Below, in pieces: positions 23,876 to 34,310 of a stretch of 64,000 nucleotides of DNA. The position numbers and the translations under genes were made by a program. The stretch covers positions 89,880,501-89,944,500 of the forward strand of contig NC_083692.1 of the NCBI RefSeq assembly GCF_033118175.1, read 5' to 3'. Each line of letters begins with the position of its first letter. The stretch's first letter is position 1. Origin of the DNA: Dama dama (Eukaryota > Chordata > Mammalia > Artiodactyla > Cervidae). The notes under the pieces are model-generated. The model saw only the letters and a list, made by a program, of their open reading frames with translations, was not told where the DNA came from and did not search any database.

Positions 23876-24808
23876 CTATGTCGTTCTTGCCCTACAGTAC
23901 CATACTTAGTAGAGGCCAATCTTTACATCATCATGCCAGACTGGGAGCTATCTCCCCTATTCTATTTTTTTTTCCTCCCCTATTCTAAAAAATGTCAGTG
24001 AATCCTGCCTAATGAAACTGACCTAAATGATTTCCTGAGATCCATTCTAGAATTCATTCTCGGGTGTATATCCTAACAAAACTAGTCGCCCTTCAATTTT
24101 GTATGGCATTTTAAGAGTTGATTTACATAAATGTTAGCTCCTGTAAGAGAAGTCACAATACCTAGTGTCTCTAGAGGGTAGAAGCCCCCGGAAGAGACAA
24201 AGAATGTCCGTCTTTCCTACAGTGAAACCCCAATTTAATCAGTGCAGGAGGTGATCTTCGGAGCAGAATCAGGTCCTCAAGTGGCTCCTGACCGCCGTGT
24301 GGTGCTCCTCCGAAGGGAACAGGGAAACGGGGCGGCCAACGGCGTTCGTGCCCATTTCAAAAAGCCGAAGGCGGCAGAAACTGAACAGCTGTCTCAATCC
24401 CCCACGTTAAAGCTGCCGAAAGAAGTCAATTTCACCCTAGTCTCTGCTCCTGCCTTGCTAAGGCCACCTCCTGCATGGCTGGACCACTGGCCACCATCCC
24501 TAACCTCTGCTCCAGGCGTGCGTTCGCTCAACTTGCTCCAAACTGCCCTCTACGCCCCCATGTGCACCCAGCTGGCGAAGATTAAATGCCTGGATCCCCG
24601 AACGGAATCTGCCCCCGCCCCTCGCCGGGCCTAGCTCGCCTCGCCCGGGGGTAGCAGTCACACCTGTTTGATAAACCTGAAGGCAGGCCCAACCCGGCAC
24701 TCAGGGCATCCGCTCCGGACCCGCTCTCTCTCCCCGACCCCCAGACCCTCTCACCCGTAGAGGTACGCAGTCTGCGCTCCTCTCCAGGCTCGACGGATTC
24801 TCACTCAC

Positions 24809-24930
24809 CCGGGCACACTGCACTGGATCCGGATCCGGCTTCAGAGCCAGCCCCACCTCTTCCCGCCTCCCGCGCTACAGCCCGCTGCACCGCGGCCGCT
24901 GCGCTCGCAGCCGCCGAGACGTGGCAGCAC
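24809..24930 (-). other. GNPNAT1: GNPNAT1 exon 1 (non-coding, start approximate)
   Basis: The 3' edge is set by a consensus donor: on the minus strand GCCCGG is followed by GTGAGTGAG, with GT at 24808-24807. The 5' end is a guess placed at the edge of the GC-box cluster. A non-coding first exon agrees with the known mammalian gene structure. Confidence 0.6.
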
Positions 24931-24999
24931 CAACGCCTCCAGCCCGCCCCTGCCCGCTTACGCAGGGCCGCGAGCAGGGCAGGGGGAGGTGGCCGCGGA

Positions 25000-25090
25000 G
25001 GGGGCGGGGGCGAGACCCGGAGGGCGGGGCGGGGCGGGGGCGGGACCTGCGGCTGACGTCAGCACGTGGGGCGGGGCCGGGGGGCGGGGG
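25000..25090. promoter_or_regulatory. GC-box cluster of the GNPNAT1 promoter
   Basis: Repeated GGGGCGGGG, GGGCGGGGC and GGGGCGGGAC motifs, typical Sp1/KLF sites, lie in the 70-160 bases upstream of the inferred minus-strand start. Confidence 0.7.
25054..25068. promoter_or_regulatory. CRE (TGACGTCA) followed by E-box (CACGTG)
   Basis: A perfect palindromic CRE at 25054-25061 is followed, after one base, by a palindromic CACGTG at 25063-25068. CREB/ATF-family factors bind the first and bHLH-ZIP factors (USF, MYC, TFE-type) the second. ACGT cores are also read by XBP1s-type bZIP factors. Occupancy is not shown by sequence. Confidence 0.65.
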
Positions 25091-25200
25091 CGATTTCTCG
25101 GGGACTCCACCCGGCCGGCGCGCCGGGAGGAATTCTCATCTCGGTCCGCACCTCCTCGCTTGTCAGGCTCCCACGACGGCCTCGGTGTCTCGGCTTAACT

Positions 25201-25495
25201 GGAAAATGATTTTGCCTCGGAATCAGCTAAGCACTGTAAGTGGTGACTACGGTGTGTATCTTTGATTCGGAGACCACAGTCTCAGCGCCTTGCCCTCTCG
25301 TTTGCCCCTTGTTGCACCTTCCCTTCAGAGTCCATTCATTCATTGATTAGGACTTCGCTGGAGGCTCGAAGCTCCTCATCCCCAGTTTTCTGAGTCACAG
25401 ATCCTGCCTCTGTGAGGTGGGACCCCTGCATTCTACTCTAAGACTACGTTTTATTTCTCACTCAAACCCTTTTTGGATGAACACGGTGGTTAGGA
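25201..25495. other. Upstream flank of GNPNAT1 promoter, no gene seen
   Basis: The sequence leaves the CpG island. A plus-strand splice-donor-like ACT|GTAAGT occurs at 25236. No conserved frame or recent repeat is recognised. Confidence 0.5.
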
Positions 25496-25728
25496 CAGTG
25501 ACTCTCAGCTGCAGCGACTTTGCCTCCCAGAAGGCAGTTGACAGTGGGTGGTCATTTTCAACCTTGAGTCTGGGAGAGAAGTGTTACTGGCGTCTCACAT
25601 GATGATAGAGAGTGATGCGGGTAGAAATCAGGGACGCTGCTAAATGTTTAATGGTATACAGAACAGCTCCCCACAACAAACAATGATCTGGGCTGAATGT
25701 CAGTATTGCTAGTTAAGAAACCCTGGAT
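25496..25728 (+). mobile_element. MER20 hAT-Charlie element
   Basis: The order GTGACTCTCAGCTGCAGCGA, TTTGCCTCCCAGAAGGCAGT, then GGGACGCTGCTAAATGTTTA, GAACAGCTCCCCACAACAAA and TTAAGAAACCCTGG matches MER20 as I know it. It is a eutherian non-autonomous DNA transposon, here about 570 bases upstream of the inferred GNPNAT1 start. Confidence 0.7.
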
Positions 25729-25784
25729 TAGGATAAGAAAACTGACTTCTCTGAGCTTCCACCTCCCAAGCGTTTTACCTAACT

Positions 25785-25870
25785 AGCAGGTGTCCTCATT
25801 TCACAGACTGGGAAACAAACTCAGAGATGTTAACTACTTTACAAAACCAAAATTATATAACCAGGAGCTC
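25785..25870 (-). repeat. MIR fragment
   Basis: GTCCTCATTTCACAGACTGG, GAAACAAACTCAGAGATGTT and AACTACTTTACAAAACC follow a reversed MIR. Confidence 0.55.
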
Positions 25871-26094
25871 TTCCTTGTCTTGTACCACAAATTTCAATTT
25901 ATTGACTTTGTTCTTATTACTGTTCAAAGGATTAACATTTTCTGCTTATTTGTGAGACTTACATTTCAGATAACTCTTTCTGATTGATGTATTCTCAAAC
26001 TTTCAAATATCTCTATCCATCCTTGTTTTTACCTTCACATATACAAAACAATTAAGATATAAACAAAATCTTAAGAAGGGGGCTTCCTAGGTGG

Positions 26095-27125
26095 CACTTG
26101 TTCCATCATTCAGTCGTGTCTGACCCCTTGAGACCCCGTGCAGCACGCCAGGATTCCCTGTCCTTCATCATCTCCCAGAGCTTGCTCAAACTCATGTCCA
26201 TTGAGTTGCTGTTGCCATCCAACCATCTTGTCCTCGGTCATCCCCATCTCCCCCTGCCTTCAATCTTTCCCAGTAATCAGGGTCTTTTCCAATGAGTCAG
26301 CTCTTCCCATCAGGTGGCCAAAGTGTTGGAGCTTCAACTTCAGCATCAGTCCTTCCAGTGAGTATTTATTGTTTATTTCCTTTAGGATTGACTGGTTTGA
26401 TCTCCTTGTAGTCCAAGGGACTCTCAAGAGTCTTCTCCAGCACCACAGTTCGAAAGCATCAAATCTTCAACGCTCAGCCTTCTTAATGGTCCAACTCTTA
26501 CATCCGTACATGACTACTGGAAAAACCATAGTTTTGAATATACGGACCTTTATAGGCACAATAATGTCTTTGCTTTTTAATACACTAAGTTTGTCATAGC
26601 TTTTCTTCCAAGGAGCAAGCATCTTTTAATTTCATGGCTGCAGTCACCATCTGCAGTGATTTTGGAGCCCAAAAAAATAGTCTGTCACTATTTCCATTGT
26701 TTCCCCATCTATTTGCCACGAAGTGATGAGACTGGATACCATGATCTTTGTTTTTTGAATGTTGAGTTTTAAACTATCTTTTTCTCTCTCCTCTTTCACT
26801 TTCATCAAGAGGCTTTTTAGTTCCTCTTTGCTTTCTGCCCTAAGAGTGATGTCATCTGCATATCTTTGGTTATTGACATTTCTCCCAGCAATCTTGATTC
26901 CAGCTTGTGCTTCCTCCAGCCCAGCGTTTCTCATGATGTACTCTGCATGTAAGTTAAATAAGCAGGGTGACAATATACAGCCTTGACATATTCCTTTCTC
27001 AATTTTGAACCAGTCCATTGTTCCATGTCCGGTTCTAACTCTTGCTTCTTGCTCTGCATACAGGTTGCTCAGGAGTCAGGTAAGGTGGTCTGGTATTCCC
27101 ATCTCTTTCAGAATTTCCCACAGTT
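26095..27125 (-). mobile_element. BovB LINE, 3' part, reverse orientation
   Basis: Starts with the BovB 3' end in reverse (CATTCAGTCGTGTCTGACCC) and runs about 1 kb into the reverse transcriptase. On the minus strand, 27018-26644 keeps RT motifs including RYADDITLRAESKEELKSL and QGCILSPCLFNLHAEYIM. It is 5'-truncated and carries frame breaks downstream, so it is not autonomous. A Bov-tA head-like stub (GGGCTTCCTAGGTGGCAC) abuts its left end at about 26080. Confidence 0.93.
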
Positions 27126-27146
27126 CCTATGTTGTGTGTGTATGTT

Positions 27147-27215
27147 TGCTAAGTCACTTCAGTTGTGTCTGACTCTTGCGACCCTGTGGACTATAGGCCA
27201 CCAGTCTTCTCTGCT
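27147..27215 (-). mobile_element. Bov-A SINE fragment
   Basis: TTGCTAAGTCACTTCAGTTG and TGTCTGACTCTTGCGACCCT are the reversed end of a Bov-A unit, next to the BovB. Confidence 0.7.
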
Positions 27216-27259
27216 CCTAAATTGGATACATGCAAATCTATAAATGCTATATCTTCTTA

Positions 27260-29480
27260 TTGGATTGACTCCTTTATCATTCTTCTTCATCTCCTATTGT
27301 AGGTTTGTCTTTAAGTCTTTTGTCTGATGTAGATATAGCTACCACAGTTTTCTTTGGTTTTTGTCTGCATAGACTGTTTTCTTCACTTTTTGTCTCTGTG
27401 TGTTCTTCAAGCTGATGTAAGTCTCTGGTAGACAGCATATATTTCAGTCTTGTTTTTGTTTTGTTTTTTATCCATCAGCCATTCTGTATCTTTCAATTGG
27501 AGAATTTATTCCATTTACATATAAAGTATTAATAAGTATGAACTTATTGCCATTTTGTTGATTGATTTCTGGATGTTTTGTGATTCGTTTGTTCCCTTCT
27601 CTTGCTCTCTTCTGTTGTGATGGATGATTTTCTGTAGTGGTAACCTTAAATTTCTTTATCTTTTGTACACCTACTATAGTTTTTTGCTTTGTGGTTATCT
27701 TGAGGCTCCCATAAAATACGCTATATTTGTTAACAGTCTATTTTAAGTTGATAATAAGTTTGCACACATTCTGAAGCTCTACATTTTTACCCCCTTCACA
27801 TTTTATATTTTTGATTTCACAATTTGCATCTTTTTATCTTATGTATGCATTAACAAGTTACAGTAGTTGTCGTTATTTTCCAGGTTTATAACTGACTAAC
27901 CCACCACCCTTACAACATTAGATTATTCTGAATTTAACTCCATGTCATTAAAGTCTTTTTCTGGGATTTTATCTTGCTCTTTTCTTTGGAGCTTATTCCT
28001 CTGTGTTTTCCATTTTCCTTGACTGTCTGTATTGGTTTAATGCCACGTCTCAGGCTTGAAGGAGTGGTCTGATTTAGAAGATGGAACTTCTTCAACCCTC
28101 TTGTAGCTCCTGCCTCTCACTTAAGCCTTTGTGGTTATCCAGGGAGCCTTCTGTGTTCTTATAGGCTCCCAGTAGTCGAGGATTTGCCAAGATTTGTCTG
28201 CATCCCAAAGGGGAGGATCTCAGTCAGCACCTAGAGGCAGACTAAATGGAAGCCAGACCCTCAGGCAGCATCTTTTAAAGTATGTGAATATTCTTCCTTC
28301 GGGGAGGACTGGTAAATGAATCTGTCTGCTCCCTCTCTGCTGAGCCCTGAGGGGATAGCCACTTAAAACTTTTTTTCTTTTTTGCTATCATCCCATTGAA
28401 CCCATGAACACAAGGCCCACTGGTCACTGGTGCCAGACCTCTTAGTGGCAACCACAACCCCCCAGGTGGCAGATGTGTGCATAAGCGCCTTTCTCAGAGA
28501 CACCAGGAGCATAGAGCCCGGCACAGAGAGAGCATTAAGGTGGCGCCCACTGGCCTCCCTGGTCTGTGGAGAGGAGGGCAGTCAGCCCCTCAGGCCACAA
28601 CTGTTAACAGAAGCTAATAGTCTTGTCTCACAGAAAGACTGGTCAGTTCAGTCTGCTCCCTCCACCCTGGGCCTGGGAGGAATAACTGGTGAAAAAGTGT
28701 TTCTCTGTTTGTTACAGTCCCGTGGTGTCCTTGAAGAGAAGCCTCACTGGCCACCGAAGCCAGGAGAGGAAGTGACATCCTCCGGGCAGCAGCCACAGGA
28801 CCTGGGGCACAGACATGCACACGAGCCGCTTTCTGGGAGATCCCGGCAACCTGGACGAGGCAGGGGGCGAGCGGGAAGATGAACCCACCAGCCTCCGTGG
28901 TTTCTGGAGAGCAATACAGTCGGCCCTCGGAAGCCTTTTAAGTTAGAAGCCTGTCCCTCGGGCTTTTAAGGTTAGTGACTAGCCTCTTTCATGGAAAGAC
29001 TGGGTGCATTTCAGTCTGCTGCCCCTGCGCTGGGCCCTGGGGTTTAACCACAGGGAATCCACACAATCTAAGAACTATCTATTGGATTAGTTTGCTATAG
29101 CCTTGTGGGTCTCATGCATGCAATTCCTGTTGGCTTTCAGAGCCAATGTTTTGGGGTCCATTTCTCAGGTGGAAGTCTTAAGAGTTGTGATACCAGCAGT
29201 GGGGTCCAAACCCTTCAGTCCTCTGGGAGAAGCTGAGTTGTGAGTTCTCTGCTGGTTTTATGTCACTGCATGGGATGAGGTTAATGGTGAGATGGTGTCC
29301 CACCTACCCATTCTGATGTTGAGGGGTTTGGTTCATCTGATGTGTATGAGTTGCTCAGTTAGTTTCCAGATATCTTTCGAAGGAAATTGGTCTGCATGTA
29401 GCTATAGATTCAGTGTGTCTGTGAGAGGTGGTTTCAGGATTCTCCTGTGTTGCCATTTTGAAGCAGAGAAACATTTTTCA
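27260..29480 (-). mobile_element. Ancient L1, reverse orientation, including 5'-UTR-like repeats (tentative)
   Basis: The 27.3-27.6 kb part resembles reversed old L1 ORF2 (CTCTGGTAGACAGCATATAT, CAATTGGAGAATTTATTCCA, TTTACATATAAAGTATTAAT). The 28.2-29.5 kb part is more GC-rich, contains degenerate units repeated every 330-360 bases, and ends with CTCCTGTGTTGCCATTTTGA, resembling a reversed L1 5' UTR start. All frames are broken. The join between the parts as one element is inferred. Confidence 0.45.
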
Positions 29481-30757
29481 GTTTCTTATAAGAAATGCTG
29501 CATCACCAACACTCTTGTTGGGATAGGTAATGATATTATGTGGGAAAAAATGAATATCAGTGATTGAATTGAAAAGTGATTCAGGATGTTGGATTCAATG
29601 AGAAGTTTTAAGAATACCTTAACCGATTTATTTTCTTCATATTTTTCTCTCAATGTATGCACAAGAACTAGATATAACGATCCATGTTTAGTTAAATATA
29701 AAGGACTCTTTTACTAAGTGTTAACATTCCAAGTAAGAAGAAAGTATGTGTTATAGTTTTCAATTGGTCATATTTTTCTTTCTTAGTGGCTTATAATAAA
29801 CTAATTTTTTATTATATACCACTAAGAAAAACTAATAGTCCATCTTACAGTAGCTATATCTTAAATAAATTGCTTTATTTGGTTCTCATACGAATACTGT
29901 GAGATCAGGCAAATGAAATTTGGGTAATTTTCATTTTCTTACTAGTGAGGTTGTATTTTATTTTATACTTTTGAACCTAACCTAAAAAACTAGTTCATAG
30001 ATTTGTTTTCTGTAACATTCAACCACAAACTTAAAGCATTTTTACAGTTGAGTAGATCATGTTCCATAATGACACCTTTCTGAAACTGGGATATTACAAA
30101 TGAAAAATGAAAGATGGGAGTTAAGCACAGGTGTTTTATGCACGGAGTCAGGGAACACTCAGATATGACAGAAAATCCTGGATAGGAAGCAAAAGATTAA
30201 AGCTGGGAGAAATGTGGTGGTATGCAAAGTATCTCAGGTTTGGTCAAAGTGTTTTCATGGCATTTATTGTTGTGTTATAGATTTAGGTCTTGTTCTTGAA
30301 TCTTTCAAAGGTGGTTCATTTCTCCTAAACTGTGCCTTCAGATTATATAGCTGTCAGTTTGCCTGGATTGGTAGTCAAGTTCTTCCTTCTATACAGAAGA
30401 AACCAATTCTGGAAGGATTATTAGTTTACAGAATCGGTGGGAAGCCTGGTGAGACCCAGGATCAGACAATGATAATAGAAGCAGCCAATAGCCCAGTTAG
30501 CTTCTCAGTATCTGGGATGACCAGTATTTTGGCCTTTCAGTTTCCTCCTGTCCAGAGTCAAATGTTGTTCAGTTCCCACAATGGGGATTCAGATCATGGG
30601 CAGCCAGCAAAGCTACTTATACACTGTATTATTATGTATTATGCCATATATGTTTTAACATCAGTGAATATAGCAGTTAAAAATACATTTAATATAGCCA
30701 TATTTAGCTGTAAGGAATTATTTTTTTATAATTGCATTTCTTTTAAAGAGCACTGTT
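29481..30757. other. Intergenic sequence, no recognised element
   Basis: AT-rich and without recent repeats. It includes an open frame of 181 codons on the plus strand (30214-30759) that I cannot relate to any protein family and that may be chance. Confidence 0.5.
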
Positions 30758-30768
30758 AAGTACAGTTG

Positions 30769-31387
30769 TTGTTCAGTTGCTAAGTCATGTCTGACTCTTT
30801 GCAACCCCATGAACTGCAGTCAGGCTTCCCTGTCCTTCACTATCTCCTGGAGTTTGCTCAAACTCATGTTCATTGAGTCAGTGATGCTATCCAACCATCT
30901 CATCCTCTGCTGCCCCCTTCTCCTCTTGCCCCCAATCTTTCCCAGCATCAGGGTCTTTTTCAGTGAGTTGGCTCTTTGCCAAAGTATTGGAGCTTCAGCT
31001 TTAGCATCAGTCCTTCCAATGAGTGTTTATTGTTTATTTCCTTTAGGATTGACTGGTTTAATATCATTGCAGTCCAAGGGACTCTCAAGAGTCTTCTCCA
31101 ACACCACAATTGGAAAGATTCAATTCTTCGGCACTGAGCCTTCTTAATGGCCCAACTCTCACACCCTTACATGACTACTGGAAAAACCATAGCTTGGATT
31201 ATTGGACCTTTGTCAGCAAAGTGATGCTTCTGCTTTTTAATACACTGTTTAGGTTTATCATAGCTTTTCTTCCAAGGAGCAAGTGTCTTTTAATTTCATG
31301 GCTTCAGTCACTGTCTGCAGTGATTTTGAAGCCCAAGAAAATATAGTCTGTCACTGTTTCCATTTTTTCCCCCATCTATCTGCCATG
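30769..31387 (-). mobile_element. BovB LINE 3' fragment with 11-base target duplication
   Basis: Reversed BovB from TTGTTCAGTTGCTAAGTCAT through the region complementary to the 'LWCWRRLLRVPW' codons, up to CCCCCATCTATCTGCCATG. AAGTACAGTTG flanks it at 30758-30768 and 31388-31398. The coding frame is degraded. Confidence 0.9.
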
Positions 31388-31389
31388 AA

Positions 31390-31701
31390 GTACAGTTGAC
31401 CCTCTGTATCTACAGGTGTGCATCCATGGATTCAACCAAATATGGAGCAGAACCTTAAGAAAAGAATTCCAGAAAGTTCTAAAAAGCCAAAATTGAATTT
31501 GCCATGCATGGGCAACTATTTACATAGCATTCACATTGTATTAGGTATTATGAGTAATCCAGAGATGGATCCTCCTCATATGTTTATAGACTGTATGCAA
31601 ATAACATGCCATTTTATATAAGGGACTTGAGCACCTGCAGATTTTGTTATCCACAAGGGGTGCTGGAACCAACTTGTTGCAGGTATTGAGGGATGACTTT
31701 C
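31390..31701 (+). mobile_element. Tigger-like MITE, interrupted at its left end by BovB
   Basis: Left end CAGTTGACCCTCTGTATCTA; interior CCAGAAAGTTCTAAAAAGCC, CAACTATTTACATAGCATTC and ATTTTATATAAGGGACTTGA; the right end GGTATTGAGGGATGACT is an inverted counterpart of the left. It is a non-autonomous Tc1/mariner-type element. Confidence 0.7.
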
Positions 31702-32144
31702 CTGGAAAACCTGCAAAACATCCCCAGAACTACAACATTCATCCTGCTATAGGCATGGCCATTTTTATTAATTCATTCCTTGCCAAAAGTTAAAATATAT
31801 GGGAATATTATTCTCCTAGAAAAAAATCCAGTTTTATTATGAAATATGATATGATTCCCTTGCTGAAATTCACCTATAAAACCAGGCATGCCTATGGTTG
31901 GTAGAGGGCCATTTTTAGATGTTTCTTAATTACACCAAACTCCAGCGGTCACTTAACTTCTGTCTCTGAATTCACAGTCTTTAAGTATCTAACACGTCAT
32001 TTATCTGTTTGCTTATTGCTTACTGCAAAGATAATGAATGCTTATTTTAAAATTTGCAGCATTACAGAAATGCAGAACAAAGATAGTAAGTCGCCATAAC
32101 CCTGCCCTCAGGGATAACGCCTGTTAACAGCTTGGTAGCTTATA

Positions 32145-32343
32145 CTCCAAACTGCCGGGGTTTCATTTCCAGCTTCTGCATTTAGCTGGCAGTCTTGGAC
32201 CAGTTATTTGCCCTCATGCTGCCTCACTTTCCTCAGTGTGATAGCACTGGCTTATGAGGGTTCGTGAGGGTTTTAATAAGACACTATGTAAAGTGTTCAG
32301 AGTAGTTCCTGGCATATAGAAAGAGCTTAATGAATACTAGTTT
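32145..32343 (+). repeat. MIR SINE
   Basis: GGGGTTTCATTTCCAGCTTC, GGACCAGTTATTTGCCCTCA, CCTCACTTTCCTCAGTGTGA and TAGTTCCTGGCATATAGAAA follow MIR order. Confidence 0.75.
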
Positions 32344-32361
32344 TTCTACATGTATTCATCT

Positions 32362-32755
32362 GGATAATCTAGATTATGTCACAATTAACGAACAGCCCCC
32401 CAAATCTCAGTGATTTAACACAGCAAAGGTTTTTTTCTTGCCAGTGCTACGTGTCTTACACAGATTGGCAGGCCCGTTTCCTCATGCAGTCATTCAGAGA
32501 CCCAGGGTTCTGGAGATTCCACCATGTTGTGGTCACACCCTGGAATACAAGGCCCCTTTAGTCACCATAGCAGTGAAGAGAGACTGTAAAATCTCACATG
32601 GAATTTTTACTACCTCAGCCCATAATTCTCCCCTTCCAATTGCAATTTATTGGCCATACCTGCAGGTAAGCTGAGAAATGTGGAGTGAAGTGGGTGGGTG
32701 CTACGACCTCTGTCACAATCCACTTCTTTCCCCTCAGCATGGTATATTATTATTT
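32362..32755 (+). repeat. Ancient interspersed repeat (probably DNA transposon or old LTR)
   Basis: CAAATCTCAGTGATTTAACA, TTCTTGCCAGTGCTACGTGT, CATTCAGAGACCCAGGGTTC and TGGAGATTCCACCATGTTGT follow a known dispersed mammalian repeat. I do not assign the family name. Confidence 0.45.
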
Positions 32756-32814
32756 AAACTGTGATGTAGTTTTTCTGTGTCTTTAAACTTACCATATCAT
32801 GGACGTCTCTCCAT

Positions 32815-32960
32815 GTCAGTACACGTTCATTTATTAATTATTAAAGCCTTCTGTGTGTTAGGCGTTGTTCTAGGTATGGGTTATACCAATGAAAAACACA
32901 TTTGATACTCTGTCTTCATACAGTTGAATGCATTGCAAACAGGAAGTATAATATTTTTAA
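32815..32960 (+). repeat. Fragment of ancient repeat family (5' part)
   Basis: TTCATTTATTAATTATTAAA, TGTTAGGCGTTGTTCTAGGT, TACCAATGAAAAACACA and CTGTCTTCATACAGTTGAAT resemble the leading portion of the family seen at 2.4 and 63.4 kb. Confidence 0.4.
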
Positions 32961-33029
32961 GTATAATATGTTAGAAGTAGTAAATGTTATGATGAGAAAT
33001 AGGGAGAAGTAGGGATGTGTTGGGAATAC

Positions 33030-34065
33030 AGTCTTTAAAAAATCTGTATTGGAGTAGAGTTGCTTTCCAATGTAGTGTTAGTTTCTGCTGTATACAACAG
33101 TGAATCGGTGATACGTATACGTGTTTCCTCTCTTCTTTAGATTTCCTTCCCATTTAGGTCACCACAGAGCACTGAGCCGAGTTCCCTGTTCTCTATACAG
33201 TAGGTTCTCATGTCTGTTTTATACACAGTGTATATTTCATCAGTCTGTCTCCTAATTCATTCTACTCCTCCTTCCTCCCTTGGTAATTGTAGGTTTGTTT
33301 ATAAGTTCATCTGCACCTTTTTTCTGGATTCCACATATAAGGGATATTATACATTTGTTTTTCTCTTCTTGACTTACTTTAGTAAGCCTATGACAGTCTG
33401 TAGCCTATGACAGTCCATCTGTGCCTCTGCAAATGGCACTATTTCATTCCTTTTTATGGCTGAGAAATATTCCATTGTATATATGTACATGTCTTCTTTA
33501 TCCATTCCCCTGTTGGTGGACATTTAGTTGCTTTCATGGTCTGGCTATTGTAAATAGTGTTCACTGAACATTGTGTGCATGCATCCTTTTGAATTATGGT
33601 TTTCTCTGGATATATGCCTAGGAGTGGGATTGCTGGGTCATATAATAGCTCTATTTTTAGTTTTTTAAGGAACCTCCATACTGTTTTCCATAGTGGCTGT
33701 ACCAGTATACATTCCCACCAACAGTGTAGGAGGGTTCTCTTTTCTCCACACCCTCTCCAGCATTTATTATTTATAAATTTTTTGATGATGGCCATTCTGA
33801 TAAGTGTGAGATGATGCCTCCTTGTAGTTTTTATTTGAATTTCTCTGATAATTAGTGATGTTGAGCATCTTTTCATGTGCCTATTGGCCATCTGTATATC
33901 TTCTTTGGAGAAAGGTCATTTTAGGTCTTCCACCCATTTCTTGTTTGAGTTGTTTGTTTTTTAATATTGAGCTGCATGAGCTGTTTGTATATTTTGGAGA
34001 TTAATCCCTCATTAGTTTCTTTGTTTGCAAATATTTTCCTCTATTCTGAGGATTGGGGATACAGT
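33030..34065 (-). mobile_element. L1 LINE 3' end, reverse orientation
   Basis: The minus strand 33891-33454 reads the ORF2 C-terminus: ANRHMKRCSTSLIIREIQIK, NNKCWRGCGEKRTLLHCWWE, then PLWKTVWRFLKKLKIELLYD and DPAIPLLGIYPEK, followed by a degraded end. A reversed 3' UTR lies at 33.03-33.45 kb. It is an ungulate-type L1, 5'-truncated and inactive. Confidence 0.88.
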
Positions 34066-34106
34066 TTTAAATAGAGTGATTATGGAAGGCCTATATGAGG
34101 TGACAA

Positions 34107-34310
34107 GGACTTCCCTGGTGGCTCAGATGGTAAAGCATCTGCCTGCAATGCAGGAGCCCAGGGTTCGATCCCTAGGTCGGGAAGATCCCCTGGAGAAGGG
34201 AATGGCAACCCACTCCAGTATTTTTGCCTGGGAGATCCCATGGACAGAGGAGCCTGGCGGGCAATAATCCATGGGGTCTCAAAGAGTCGGACGCAACTGA
34301 ATGACTAACA
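34107..34310 (+). mobile_element. Bov-tA SINE, near full length
   Basis: GGACTTCCCTGGTGGCTCAG head, GGTTCGATCCCTAGGTCGGG, TGGACAGAGGAGCCTGGCGG and GGACGCAACTGAATGACTAA. Confidence 0.93.

Larger units (their letters stand above)
19623..24808 (-). other. GNPNAT1: GNPNAT1 intron 1
   Basis: A 5.2 kb intron between the non-coding exon 1 donor (GTGAGT at 24808-24803) and the exon 2 acceptor. It holds a Tigger-like MITE, an inverted MIR pair, four Bov-tA copies in one orientation and a CHR SINE. The parts at 19.6-20.4, 23.1-23.7 and 23.9-24.2 kb show no element I can name. Confidence 0.75.
24250..25200. promoter_or_regulatory. GNPNAT1: CpG island, GNPNAT1 promoter
   Basis: CpG and GC content rise sharply here against AT-rich surroundings, densest at about 24.59-25.19 kb. 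It contains GNPNAT1 exon 1 and its splice donor. Multiple GC boxes (GGGCGG/GGGGCGGGG) cluster at 25000-25090, the expected upstream side for a minus-strand start near 24.93 kb. No TATA box is evident, as is usual for a housekeeping promoter. Confidence 0.88.

Noticed and set aside
24242..24634. 130-codon plus-strand open frame inside the CpG island
   Set aside because: GC-rich sequence opens frames by chance. It overlaps the antisense side of the GNPNAT1 promoter/intron 1, shows no domain, and its residues look compositionally driven.
24921..25265. 114-codon plus-strand frame rich in Gly, Arg and Pro
   Set aside because: It is a direct reading of the GC-box cluster (repeated GGGGCGGGG) and not a protein-like sequence.
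28430..28882. 150-codon plus-strand frame
   Set aside because: It falls within the degenerate tandem repeats that look like an old L1 5' UTR in reverse; no domain is seen.
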